Source: Eutreptiella sp. 'Long Island Sound 2002' (lineage: Eukaryota > Euglenozoa > Euglenophyceae > Eutreptiales > Eutreptiaceae). From it: DNA of 64,000 bases. This document shows positions 1 to 10,682 of this stretch, piece by piece; the first letter of the stretch is position 1, and each line of letters opens with the position of its first letter. Both the position numbers and the translations under genes were made by a program. Where the stretch lies: contig OZ038390.1 of assembly GCA_964036045.1 (NCBI GenBank), forward strand, positions 1,300,045 through 1,364,044. The letters run 5' to 3'. Below the pieces are notes generated by a model. That model was not told where the DNA came from, made no database searches, and was given only the letters and a program-made list of their open reading frames with translations.

Positions 1-269
1 CGGCACCAGCGCGGCAGGGCACACGGCAGCAGCGGAGGGCGGGAGGGAGGCGTCAGGAGCGGGGGGCAGCGGAAGAGGACTCTTCGGCGCGGGGGTGTGC
101 GCAGTGCGGACGAGGGGTGGGGGGGCAAGTTATATCGGGGGGACAGAAAATCAAAACACAGAAATGGTCTGGGAGCGCAGTGAACGGCCGCAGGGAACGA
201 CATGCGGAGGGGGGGGGGCGTGCGGTGGGGGCGCACGCGGCGCACTTGGGGGGGGGGGGGGGGGGGCGG
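1..269. other. G-rich non-coding end segment
   Basis: No gene is supported here. The stretch is very GC-rich and carries a run of 19 G at 248-266, immediately downstream (on the minus strand) of the stop codon of the LRR gene. It is presumably 3' flank or 3' UTR of that gene. Confidence 0.5.
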
Positions 270-538
270 TCAGCACCGCGCCACCGGCTGCAGGGCGCTG
301 CACGACTTCGCGCGGTCCAGCCCCGGCCCCCGGGGGCCCGCGTCGGGCGCGGGCTGCGGCGCGCGCCCGCCCCCGATCAGCAGGGCCTTGCCGTTGAGCT
401 GCAGCCGCGTCGCCGTGGGCCGGGCGTCGAGCAGCGACAAGAAGTGGGCGCTGCGGGGGTCGTGCTGGCCCCGCCAGTACAGCGCCAGCTCCCGGACCGA
501 CACGTTCACTTGCAGCATCTCCGCCAGCGCCAGGGCCC
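270..538 (-). CDS. LRR gene, last exon
   Basis: Terminal exon of a ribonuclease-inhibitor-type LRR gene read on the minus strand. The acceptor AG is at 539-540 and the exon enters in phase 1, matching the phase at which every upstream LRR exon leaves. It encodes one recognisable repeat (ALAEMLQVNVSVRELALYW), a second weaker one (LLDARPTATRLQLNG) and a short low-complexity tail ending in TGA at 270-272. Such LRRs normally form a protein-interaction surface; no catalytic domain is visible. Seen: the reading frame, splice phase and LRR spacing. Inferred: that this exon belongs to the same gene as the exons at 3.4, 5.0, 8.8 and 19-20 kb. Confidence 0.65.
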
Positions 539-916
539 CTGAACGCGCGCGTGAAGGGGGCAGGCCCTGCCCCGGCCCGCGGGCCCGGGGGGGGGGGGGG
601 GAGGGGCGGGGCAGAGGTACGCCGTGACACCGCCTCGCTCTCCCCAGTGCAGCCCCAGCCCCAGCCCCGGGGCAGGCGCCCCCGAACCGCAGGCGGCGCA
701 GCGAGGGCACGGGCAGCAACACGTGGGATCTCCGTGAACCGTCTACGAACCAAGTCGCGGCATCTTTCGCCCGCAGCTGTGCTCGTGTGCCCCCCTTTGC
801 AGGCGGGCTCAGTACCGTGTGCTCCGAGTAGACCCCGCGGTTTGCCCCTTCTTCATCTTTACCTGCCACCTGGCGCTCAGACGTCGCAGGAGTTTGCGAA
901 ATGGCGGGATGTGTGA
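539..916 (-). other. Intron part of LRR gene
   Basis: GC-rich intron sequence between the last LRR exon and the minisatellite. ORFs on both strands look like composition artefacts. No other feature was found. Confidence 0.5.
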
Positions 917-3425
917 CTGCCCATTACACACCCTATGGACACCCTGCACACGCACACCCCTTACACACACCCTATACACACCCAATACACACACCCTTTA
1001 CACACCCAATACACACACCCAATACACACACCCAATACACACCCAATATACACACCCTACACATCCCATGCACACCCAATACACACACCCTATACACACC
1101 CTATACACACACTCTACACACACCCTACACACCCAATACACACACCCTACACACCCAATACACACACCCTACACACCCAATGCACCCCCAATACACACAC
1201 CCTACACACCCCATGCACACCCAATACACACACCCTACACACCCCATGCACACCCAATACACACACCCTACACACCCTACACACACCCAATACACACACC
1301 CTATACACACCCAATACACACACTCTACACACACCCTACACACCCAATACACACACCCTACACACCCAATACACACACCCTACACACCCCATGCACACCG
1401 AATACACACACCCTACAAACACCCTGTACACACCCTATACACACACTCTACACACACCCTACACACCCAACACACACACCCTACACACCCAATACACACA
1501 CCCTACACACCCAATGCACCCCCAATACACACACCCTACACACCCCATGCACACACCCTACACACCCAATGCACCCCCAATACACACACCCTACACACCC
1601 CATGCACACACCCTACACACCCAATGCACCCCCAATACACACACCCTACACACCCCATGCACACCTAATACACACAGCCTACACACCCTATACACACCCA
1701 ATACACACACCCTACACACACCCTGTACACACCCTATACACACACTCTACACACACCCTACACACCCAATACACACACCCTACACACCCAATACACCCCA
1801 TGCACACCTAATACACACACCCTACACACCCTATACACACCCAATACACACACCCTACACACACCCTGTACACACCCTATACACACACTCTACACACACC
1901 CTACACACCCAATACACACACCTTGTACACCCAATACACACACCCTACACACACAAGGCACCCCCAATACACACACCCTACACACCCCATGCACACCAAA
2001 TACACACACCCTACACACCCTATACACACCCAATACACACACCCTATACACACCCAATACACACACTCTACACACACCCTACACACCCAATACACACACC
2101 CTACACACCCAATACACACACCCTCCACACCCAATGCACCCCCAATACACACACCCTACACACCCAATGCACCCCCAATACACACACCCTACACACCCCA
2201 TGCACCCCCAATACACACACCCTACACACCCCATGCACACCCAATACACACACCCTAAACACACCCTATACACACCCAATACACACACCCTACACACCCT
2301 ATACACAACCAATACACACACCCTACACACCCAATACACACACCCTACACACCCAATACACACACCCTACACACCCTATACACACCCAATACACACACCC
2401 TACACACACCCAATACACACCCAATACACACCCAATACACACACCCTACACACCCAATACACACACCCTACACACCCAATACACACACCCTACACACCCA
2501 ATACACACACCCTACACACCCAATGCACACACAATACACACACCCTACACACCCAATACACACACCCTACACACCGAATGCACACACACTACACACACCC
2601 TACACACACAATACACACCCAATACACACACCCTACACACCCAATACACACACCCTACACACCCAATACACACACCCTACACACCCAATGCACACACCCT
2701 ACACACCCAATACACACACCCTACACACCCAATACACACACCCTACACACCCAATACACACACCCTACACACCCAATACACACACCCTACACACCCAATG
2801 CACACACAATACACACACCCTACACACCCAATACACACACCCTACACACCCAATGCACACAGAATACACACACCCTACAGACACAATACACACACCCTAC
2901 ACACCCAATACACACACCCTACACACCCAATACACACACCCTACACACCCAATACACACACCCTACCCACCCAATGCACACCCAATACACACTCCCTACA
3001 CACCCAATACACACACCCAATACACACCCAATACACACCCAATACACAGACCCTACACACCCAATACACACACCCTACACACCCAATACACACACAAGAC
3101 ACACACCCAATACACACACCCCATGCACACCCAATACACACACCCTATACACACACCCTATACACACCCAATACACACACCCTACACACCCCATACACAC
3201 ACCCTACACACCCTATACACACCCAATACACACACCCTACACACCCAATACACACACCCTACACACCCTATACACACCCAATACACACACCCAATACACA
3301 CACCCAATACACACACCCTACACACCCAATACATACCCTACACACCCAATACACACACCCAATACACACACCCTACACACACCCAATACACACCCAATAC
3401 ACACACCCTACACACCCCATGCACA
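917..3425. repeat. Intronic 11/22-bp minisatellite, 2.5 kb
   Basis: Tandem repeat made of two alternating 11-mers, roughly CCCAATACACA and CACCCTACACA, giving a 22-bp unit, with variants (ATGCAC, CTATACA, CTCTACA). It fills almost the whole intron between the exons at 270-538 and 3429-3680, ending directly at the donor site. Because 11-mers tile all frames, long ORFs of His/Thr/Pro/Tyr appear on the plus strand (up to 966 codons) and Val/Cys/Gly on the minus strand. These are artefacts of the repeat rather than genes. Confidence 0.9.
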
Positions 3426-3428
3426 TAC

Positions 3429-3680
3429 CCTGCTCCTCAAACCGATTGAACGACAGCAGCAGCCGCGTCAGCGATGTGTTGCACTTCAGCGCCGCGGCCA
3501 GGGCCTGCACGCCCTTGTCCCCAATCATGTTCACCGAGAGGTCTGCGGTATGCAACGATGCATTCACCGCGAGGGTCGAGGCCAACGCCGAGGCCCCGTC
3601 ATCCAAAATGATGTTCCCAGAGAATTCCACTTCCAAAAGGGACTTGTTGTGGCGCAGGGCCTTCGCAAAAGCTATGAACC
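3429..3680 (-). CDS. LRR gene, 252-nt exon (three LRRs)
   Basis: Internal exon of the LRR gene. Acceptor AG at 3681-3682 (context ttcttcag), donor GTATGT from 3428; entry and exit are both phase 1, so the exon is symmetric. Its 252 nt encode exactly three 28-residue repeats of the ribonuclease-inhibitor class, ending FSGNIILDDG, LSVNMIGDKG and LSFNRFEEQG. The boundary falls on the conserved Gly that closes each repeat. The exon can be duplicated or skipped without breaking frame, which explains the modular look of the gene. Role inferred only as protein binding. Confidence 0.75.
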
Positions 3681-5014
3681 CTGAAGAACATGATATCCCA
3701 CAGCGCATGTGCATGACCGCAGTGGCGCGTTCGTCCCACCGCAGCAGCGCCACGCCACCCCATACCAAACGGGGCAGACCATGGGCTCCTACAGCGCCCT
3801 TCATCCCACTTCAACAGCACCGCACTTTCCTCTGAAGCGATCACAAGCGGTTACACATGCCATTGAGGCTGGCACTTGCCGTCAGGGAGACTGTGGCTGG
3901 GCATAGGCTGGGCGCTCTGGAGGGGGATATCCAGCCACCTTTCAATGCATCCCTGCCCCCCCCCCCGTATGGTAACGTGTGGGCTGTCACGTGTGGTGTT
4001 GGTTGGCGAGACGTCAGCACAACAGGCAGCACATGCAGTTCACAAGAAGGGAAAGAAAAGCTTCTCTAGAGCCGAAAAACGGCCCCGGGCGCCTTTCGCA
4101 AAAAGGTCTGTGAGATGTAGTAACGGGTCCTTTTTGCGTGGGAAGGGAGGCAACATCATCAAAGTCATATGGCAACCGGCGACACACTGTAATTGAACAC
4201 GACAACGGAGGGTATGGCCGGAACCGCCGGCAACGAACAACCAGGACGGCCTGTGGAAGCGGCGTGTCACTGGTATTGACCTGCACCCCTCCCCTCACCC
4301 CCCCACCGGAAGGTGGGAGGGGGCTCACACGCTGTAATATATCCCACTCGTCACTCCAGTCTCCGCACCCATCCCTCCCCCCTCTCCCCCAGGCGCGCGG
4401 ACCACATGCCGTAGGGTGACTGGCCGCCTGCCCAGTCCTTCACCTCCCGTGCACGCGCGGGTTGGTCTTCACGCCCCCCTGGACATACAAAGGCACCACC
4501 GCAGCACTGGGCACCAGCTCTGAGGCAACGACGGGGGTTGGGTTGGGTAGGGTTGGGTCAAGGCCTCATCCGGACCTCCGGGACCACGGACATCGCCCTT
4601 CCCTGCGCGTCACAACTGGTCCGGCGGGTTCACGGTTGTCCGGTCTCAAGGCCTACCGGACTGATGACCGCCCCCGTACCCATGTCATGTCATGTCATGG
4701 AGCGCTAGAGCCATCGTCCGCTGGTCCGCCCAGTGGGCGTCCATCGGCAGAATGTCTAGCCGTCCGCCTCCGTACCCCGCGGTGGCACACGCAGGAGGGA
4801 GATGCCGCCGTGCCTGTGTGTGTGGGGCGCGCGTGCTGCCTGGGGAAGTGTGTCGCCTGGTGCTCCAGGCCCCGGTGGGGAGGCTGGAGGAGCCTGACAC
4901 TGAGCCCACCGGGGGAGGGGGGGGGGTCGCAGTGGTGGCGAGGGCGCACGCCCCCTCCCCCCTCCCCCCCGGTGGACGCTGTGCCCCGTGTTGCTGGCGA
5001 ACCAGGGGCCACAC
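3681..5014 (-). other. LRR gene intron (3.7-5.0 kb)
   Basis: Intron of 1.3 kb between two 252-nt LRR exons. It contains poly-C/poly-G runs near 3957 and 4918 but no tandem array and no other coding sequence that I can support. The overlapping ORFs on both strands around 4.0-5.0 kb look like composition artefacts. Confidence 0.5.
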
Positions 5015-5266
5015 CCGCGTCTCCGATGTGGTTCCCACTGACGTTCAGGTACCACAGCGACGTGTTGCGCCTCAGGGCCTCAGCAATGGCCGCAATGCCG
5101 GCGTTGCCCATGGCCGTGTCCATGAGCTCCAGGCGCCGCAGCGTCCCGTTGCCCCGCAGCATGTCGGCCAGGGCCACCGCCCCGTCCGCGCCGATCGGGT
5201 TGAATGAGAGGTTGAGGGCCCGCAGGGATGCGTTGACCTGGAGGGCGTCTCTGAGCAGGGCTGCTC
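5015..5266 (-). CDS. LRR gene, 252-nt exon (three LRRs)
   Basis: Second symmetric LRR exon, acceptor AG at 5267-5268 (tttctcag), donor GT at 5014-5013, phase 1 in and out, 252 nt. It encodes three near-consensus 28-residue repeats with the pattern DALQVNASLRALNLSFNPIG, LRGNGTLRRLELMDTAMG and LRRNTSLWYLNVSGNHIG, each closing on Gly. This is the best-preserved exon and defines the repeat consensus for the gene. Seen: frame, splice motifs, exact length and repeat spacing. Known for the family: solenoid protein-interaction fold. Confidence 0.8.
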
Positions 5267-5449
5267 CTGAGAAAGGGATGAGGGTGAGGTGGGGTGGGGT
5301 GAGGTGGGGTGGGATGAGGTGAAGCGAGGCCAGCGATTCCTTAGGGGGTGGGGTGGGGTGGGGTGGGGTGAGGTAGGGTGGGGGGGAGGGGGTGTTAGAC
5401 CCCCCCCCAGGACATGCTGAGTTGTTAAACAAAACTCGGCGCAAGGCGA

Positions 5450-5632
5450 GGCGAGGTGGGGTGGGGTGGAGGTGGGGGTGGAGGTGGGGGTGGGGGTGGA
5501 GATGGAGGTGGAGGTGGAGGTGGAGGTGGAGGTGGAGGTGGAGGTGGAGGTGGAGGGGGAGGGGGAGGTGGAGGTGGAGGTGGAGGTGGATGTGGAGGTG
5601 GAGGTGGAGGTGGAGGTGGAGGAGGAGGAGGA
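5450..5632. repeat. GGTGGA hexamer array
   Basis: Nearly pure GGTGGA tandem hexamers (TCCACC on the gene strand) inside the 3.5-kb LRR intron. It gives Gly- or His-Leu-rich phantom ORFs in several frames. A second array of the same hexamer lies at 7231-7321. Confidence 0.9.
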
Positions 5633-6410
5633 GCGCCTGCCGCGGTCCCACGGACGATGGGCCTTGGCGTCGTCCCCCGGGGGTCCCACGCAGACCAGCC
5701 GAGGGAGTCCTCCGTCTTACCTCCGCTAGAGCAAGACGAATCTCGCCGCACACCTGAGAACGCTCCTCCCAGCAGGCCGTCTGGGTCTCAGCGTCGCTGT
5801 ACGACAACGCTACGGTCCGATCTGCTCTCCGGTCCCTGCCACGGACCGCTCCGAACTTCCCTGGATCCACCCGAGTTAGCGTCCCAAGATCAACGTGACG
5901 GAAGGTGTGGGTCTCCCGGGGCATCACCCCCGACTTAGAACGCCGCCAGACAAGGAGCGCGGTCTGGCCCGACTATGCGCACTGCCGGCGGGCTGAGTAC
6001 CGCCGGTGTCGCGAGTACGGTCACGCTACACGATCATGCGCACTGCCGGTGGCCTGGGTACCCCGGGTTATGTGAGTGCGGGACGTGCGTCACAGCCATA
6101 GCACCACGGTGGTGCATCGCCGTGGAGGTCACCGACAACGCCCGGCCGCAAAAACCGAGCCCAAACGACGAGCCCTACGATACGCGCACCGAGACAGCAC
6201 GTGACCGAGAAAGTGGCACCACGATGGTGCCCGGGCGAGACGGCGAGGTTCGCCGACGACATGTGAGGCGGTGAGTACCGCCGATGACACATCACCTCTG
6301 CACCGGGTGTCACGGAGGTTGGCGGAGCGCCAGGTGCAGACCCCGCCATGGTGCCTCGAATATTGGCCTGGGAGATACACCATGGCCAGGCTGGCGCATG
6401 AAAACCGTCT
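5633..6410. other. LRR intron segment without genes
   Basis: No gene is supported. Isolated copies of the palindromic core that dominates the next array are already present, around 6100-6115 and 6214-6229 (GCACCACGGTGGTGC-like), so the array at 6411 probably grew from such seeds. Confidence 0.45.
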
Positions 6411-7020
6411 GGGCAGCGCCACGGTGGTGCTCTGCCCCGAAGGTTGCGCCACGACGGCGCACGTGTACGTTGACTGCACCACGGTGGTGCCCTGCCACTG
6501 AACTGGCGCCGCGTCGGCGCACGGCTGTCTGGGCAGCGCCGCGGTGGCGCTCTGCCCCGAAGATCGTGCCACGATGGCGCACGTGTACGTTGGCGGCACC
6601 ACGATGGCGCTCCGCCACTGAACTGGCGCCACGGAGGCATAGGGCTATCTGGGCAGTGCCACGACGGCGCTTTGCCCCGAAGATTGCGCCACGGCGGCGC
6701 ATATGCACGTTGACCGCACCACGATGGTGTGCTGCCACTGAAGTGGCGCCACGTTGGTGCTTGATTGTTTGGGCGGCGCCACGGCGGCGCTCTGCCCCGA
6801 AGGCCGCGCCACGACGGCGCACAAGTACGTTCGTGGCACCACGGTGGTGCCCTGCCACTGAGCCCGCGCCACGTCGGCGCAGGGCTGTCGGGGCAGCGCC
6901 ACGGTGGCGCTCCACTCTTGAGGTCGCGCCACAGTGACACATGTATTCGTTGGCGGCACCACGGTGGTACCCTGCCACTGAGCCGGCGCCACGTCGGCGT
7001 CCGGCGGTCGGGGGAGGCCA
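6411..7020. repeat. 120-bp tandem repeat built of 30-bp palindromes
   Basis: Five copies in exact 120-bp register (starts near 6411, 6531, 6651, 6771 and 6891). Each is made of four about 30-bp subunits, and each subunit carries a dyad of the form GCGCC-ACG-GTGGCGC (variants GCACC/GGTGC). The array can form about 20 short hairpins. It lies in an LRR intron; ORFs on both strands (for example Ala-Pro-Arg-Trp repeats) follow from the 120-bp period being divisible by three and need not be genes. Confidence 0.9.
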
Positions 7021-7230
7021 CGTAGGTGCGTCTGTCCCCCACAGGACTGCATTTCTGGCCCAGGGAGGGGTCCTGGACGGTTGGCGGGCGGGGTGGGCCC
7101 GGCCTGACACAGGGAAGACGCACAGAGAACCACGACGTATCACGACTGGCTTCACGGGTGGCAGTGTGTGTGGGCAATCTGTCCCACAGCTACCATCCTG
7201 AGGGTTTTTATACCGGTGCCAGGTCACCAG

Positions 7231-7321
7231 GTGGAGGTGGAGGTGGAGGTGGAGGTGGACGTGGAGGTGAAGGTGGAGGTGGAGGTGGAGGTGGAGGTGG
7301 GGGTGGAGGTGGAGGTGGGGT
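7231..7321. repeat. GGTGGA hexamer array, second copy
   Basis: About 15 GGTGGA hexamers with few changes, the same motif as at 5450-5632 and in the same orientation and intron. Confidence 0.9.
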
Positions 7322-8467
7322 GACGTGAGGGTGACCGGGCTATCTCCGGACGCCAGCGCAACGTACCCTTCGTCCCTCGCCAGACCCCGAGTGAGCGGCG
7401 CCGTCCACAACGCGCTCTCGGAGCCGGTCGACTCGAAGGCGCATGACTGACATCCGTTGCGTTTCGTTGGGTTGTTTGCTTCATCTTGTGCCCGAGAAGA
7501 GCCCGCGAAGGGCAGGACGGGGGCCTCCGGAGGGTGCTCTCGCCCCCCGCCACACACCACCGCCACCAATACGGCCCATGGAGCGTCCCAGGGGCACCGC
7601 GTTGGGAGGGGGATACACGTCTCGTTCATGTCACAAAGGCAACGGTGCGATTTGGAAAGCACCGACGTGGCGTAGGCTCCATCCGGAAGCCTGTCAGCCT
7701 CAAACATTGGAAGGGGAGGAGGGGGCGGGGAGGGGGATCTAAGGGGGAGGGGGTTGTCCAGGGGGGGGGGTGTAACCCTCCTCCTACGGTTCCTACGGTT
7801 GTCAGCCATTCCAATACATCCCTGCCCCGAAGTGCTGACGGTGTCCGCGAACGCATCCGAGAGACGCTTAATCTCCGGGTCCCGGCACCGTGTGGGGGGG
7901 GGGGGGGGCGCGCAATCGGTCAGGTGTGGACCCGCTACTGTCGCTCCAGCCGCGCCTGCCCCACGGCCTTCATTGCTCTCTCAGTTCATCACGTGTTCGT
8001 CCGGCCAATGGCCTTGTTCGTGTTCCAAACAGTTCCATGTCCCTGCCCCCCTGGCTGGGGTCAGAGCTGTGGGCCTCGGGTTCTGGGCTTTACCGCCTGG
8101 GCACACTGCACACGTGATACTGAGTCCGGGTCGTGGCGTTTATGTGGTGTTCCATATTTGGGTGTCCGTTACCTTGGCTGTGCTTGCTTGCGCTGGCCCC
8201 TCTTGGCCACACACCGCTTCGGGGGGGGGGGGGCGCCCCCAATGCAGGTCCCCTGCTTCCCCCTCGACGCCCCCACACGCGCACACACGCCCCCGGCATC
8301 GACATGTGCAAGGCGCAGGGAAGTATTGGAAGGGGGGGGACCCAGAAGTGTGTGTACAAAGAATGGCCCCACCAGATGTTCCCTTTTGTGAATTTGGTTT
8401 TTCCCACAATGGCCACTTTGGTTTGGAGGGGGCCCCAGGGCTCCTTTTAGTTGGGGGGGGGGGGGGG
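7322..8467. other. LRR intron segment without genes
   Basis: No coding sequence supported. Contains several G runs (7764-7771, 7896-7908, 8221-8232) and ORFs with no recognisable domain. Confidence 0.4.
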
Positions 8468-8620
8468 TTCGTGGTGCTGAGTTTTTAGAGGCACCGAAAG
8501 CCGAAGAAAAGATTTGGTCTAAACTAAACCAATTGACGCCGAAGGCGCCAGAGAGGATTTCTGATCGGCCGAAAGCCCGGAGGAAATTTTGGCGCAATCT
8601 TTTGGGGGGGGGGGGGCACC
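8468..8620. repeat. Dispersed intronic repeat, copy 1
   Basis: About 150 bp containing GCCGAAGGCGCCAGAG, then TTTCTGATCGGCCGAAAG, CCCGGAGGAAATTTTGG and CAATCTTTTGGGGG. It is bordered by poly-G tracts. Two further copies lie at 18801-18950 and 19458-19588, in the same orientation and also inside introns of the LRR gene. Confidence 0.75.
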
Positions 8621-8779
8621 CCCACCCCCAGTGGTGCCGTGTTGTCAAAAGGAGCCCTGGGGTATCCCCCCCTTCCCTCCTCCTGCGGTGCACAGCCATT
8701 CTACCACCTCCGTGGCAAGGCCCTGCTCCCCCATCGGGCGGTGCCCCCCCCCCCCCCCCCCGGGGGGGCGGCACAGCAC

Positions 8780-9031
8780 CTGCGGGCGGGATGCCGTTGT
8801 TGCCGAGGTCCAGCCGCAGCAGCGCCGTGCTGGACGCCAGCAGGTCCGCGAACGCGGGCATCCCGAGGTCCGCAAAGCGGTTGCCGAACAGGTCCAGCTC
8901 CTGCACGTGCTGGTGGGCGCTGAGGGCGGCGCCAAGCTTGTCCGCGTGGCGGCCCGTGAGGTCATTGTGGCGCAGCACCACGAACTTGACGGACTTGCTG
9001 AGCGTGACCGCGCGGTAGATGGCCCTCACGG
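8780..9031 (-). CDS. LRR gene, 252-nt exon (three LRRs)
   Basis: Third symmetric LRR exon: acceptor AG at 9032-9033 (tccgcag), donor GT at 8779-8778, phase 1 on both sides, 252 nt. The three repeats contain YRAVTLSKSVKFVVLRHNDL, LSAHQHVQELDLFGNRFAD and LLASSTALLRLDLGNNGI, each 28 residues. The exon boundary again falls at the closing Gly/Ala position. Membership in the same transcript as the other exons is inferred from strand, order and phase. Confidence 0.75.
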
Positions 9032-9177
9032 CTGCGGACAGGGAGGCAGGGGTGGGGGGGGGGGCAGGGGTTTGGTTGAAGGGAAGGGGGCGCTTCAGGG
9101 GCAACCCCAGCCGGCATCTGCGCCAACCGCCACCGGATTTACCAGCGCGCCGCACTAGGATTTTGGAGCCTGGAAAC

Positions 9178-9551
9178 CTGGGGGAAATGAGGGGGGGGGG
9201 ATGGGGGAAATGGGGGGAAATGAGGGGGAAATGGGGGGGGGATGGGGTGAAATGGGGGGAAATGAGGGGGGGAGGTGGGGGAAATGGGGGGGGGATGGGG
9301 TGAAATGGGGGGAAATGAGGGGGCAATGGGGGGGGGGGATGGGGGAAATGGGGGGAAATGGGGGGAAATGGGGGAAATGAGGGGGGGAGATGGGGAAATG
9401 GGGGGGGATGGGGGGGGGATGGGGGAAATGGGGGGAAATGGGGGGAAATGAGGGGGGGGGGATGGGGGAAGTGGGGGGAAATGGGGGGGGGGTGGGGGAA
9501 ATGGGGGGAAATGGGGGGAAATGAAGGGGGGGGCGGGGGTGGGGGAAATGG
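9178..9551. repeat. G-rich minisatellite GGGGGAAATG type
   Basis: Tandem GGGGGAAATGGGG/GGGGATGGGG units. The same satellite recurs at 10157-10437 in the same orientation and at 16842-16990 in the opposite orientation. Strong G-quadruplex potential on the plus strand. Confidence 0.85.
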
Positions 9552-9960
9552 GGCTTGTGCTTGTGCTTGTGCTTGTGCTTATGTCTCGCCATTTTCAGAA
9601 GGCGGTGATCTGCCCGCCCCGCTGGTGTACTCACTCTCAGTGCGTTCCTACATTGCTATTTACACACTGATTGCAGGCCTCTAGCCGGCCTACCCCTTGT
9701 TTGCGGCTGTACTTGTTGTTGTTGTTGTTTTTTGTTTTTTTTTGCTCTCGAGCCTTGCGCCTTGTGTTTGCTCCATTCGCCCCCTGCCTCTTGGACACCC
9801 TGCACCAATCTGCACGTGGACACTGGACCTTAACGCACCGCAGCGTCCACTATCTTGCCGCTCTCAGTGATAGTTCTGCTCGTCTTCGGCGGCCGACGCT
9901 CTAGTGCCCAACGGGACCATCGCCCGGGTCCCACCTGCATATATGCGCTCTTGGGTCTGC
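9552..9960. repeat. Duplicated intronic segment, copy 1
   Basis: Begins with four CTTGTG hexamers and TCTCGCC, then CTGCCCGCCCCGCTGGTGT. The same order is seen at 12073-12620, where it also follows directly on GGGGAAATGGGG repeats. Further shared words include GGGACCATCGCCC (near 9914) against GGAACCATCGCCC (near 12425). Diverged, about three quarters identical by eye in the first 170 bp. No gene is supported in the following 9961-10156. Confidence 0.6.
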
Positions 9961-10156
9961 TCACGCTTGTGTCGCCCTGCACATAAGTGGCGCTCCCGGG
10001 CTCTCCGCATTGCCGCGGGGGCTGCGTTGTTCGGCCTGTGTATAGCTGGGCACGCACCGTGCCCCGACCGCCGGAAGATGGCGGTTGTTGTGTACATCGG
10101 TTAGCGCTTCCTGTGGCGCTCTGACTGTCGTGTGTTTTACTGATCTGTCTCTTGCC

Positions 10157-10437
10157 GTGTCCTGTGCCCTGTGAAATGGGGGGAAATGGGGGGGAAATGA
10201 GGGGGGGGGGGATGGGGGAAGTGGGGGGAAATGAGGGGGAAATGGGGGGGGATGGGTGGGGGATGGGAGAAATGGGGGGAAATGGGGGGGAAATGGCGGG
10301 GGGGATGGGGGAAATGGGGGGAAATGAGGGTGAAATGAGGGGGAGGGGGATGGGGGAAGTGGGGGGAAATGAGGGTGAAATGAGGGGGAGGGATGGGGGA
10401 AGTGGGGGGAAATGAGGGGGACATGGGGGGGGGGGGT
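10157..10437. repeat. G-rich minisatellite, second array
   Basis: Same GGGGAAATG/GGGGGATGGGG units as 9178-9551. A TATCTTGTATCTGGTATCTGG triplication follows at 10437-10458. Confidence 0.85.
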
Positions 10438-10682
10438 ATCTTGTATCTGGTATCTGGTTGACCCACCCGAGGCTCCGACACAGCCGGAGGGGGTCCCTGA
10501 AAATGCGGGACTCCCAACCACCACGCGGCGGCTTACTCGGTCCCGCCAGGGTGGGTCGAAGCGGGCGGCCCATGCCTGCACCCTGCGCCACCAGGGGCTG
10601 ACACCTGCCGTAGTTTCAGGGTGGGGAGGGGGGGGCTCCGCTGGTTCGGGGGCTGTGCTGGGTGCCCGGGGCGCCGTGGGCG

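Noticed and set aside
935-3835. 966-codon plus-strand ORF rich in His/Thr/Pro/Tyr
   Set aside because: It is read entirely from the 11/22-bp minisatellite, which is open in several frames. The real coding at its end (3429-3680) is on the opposite strand.
6310-7809. 499-codon minus ORF and 217-codon plus ORF over the 120-bp array
   Set aside because: The 120-bp period is a multiple of three, so both strands remain open; no domain and no splice or start evidence favours either strand.
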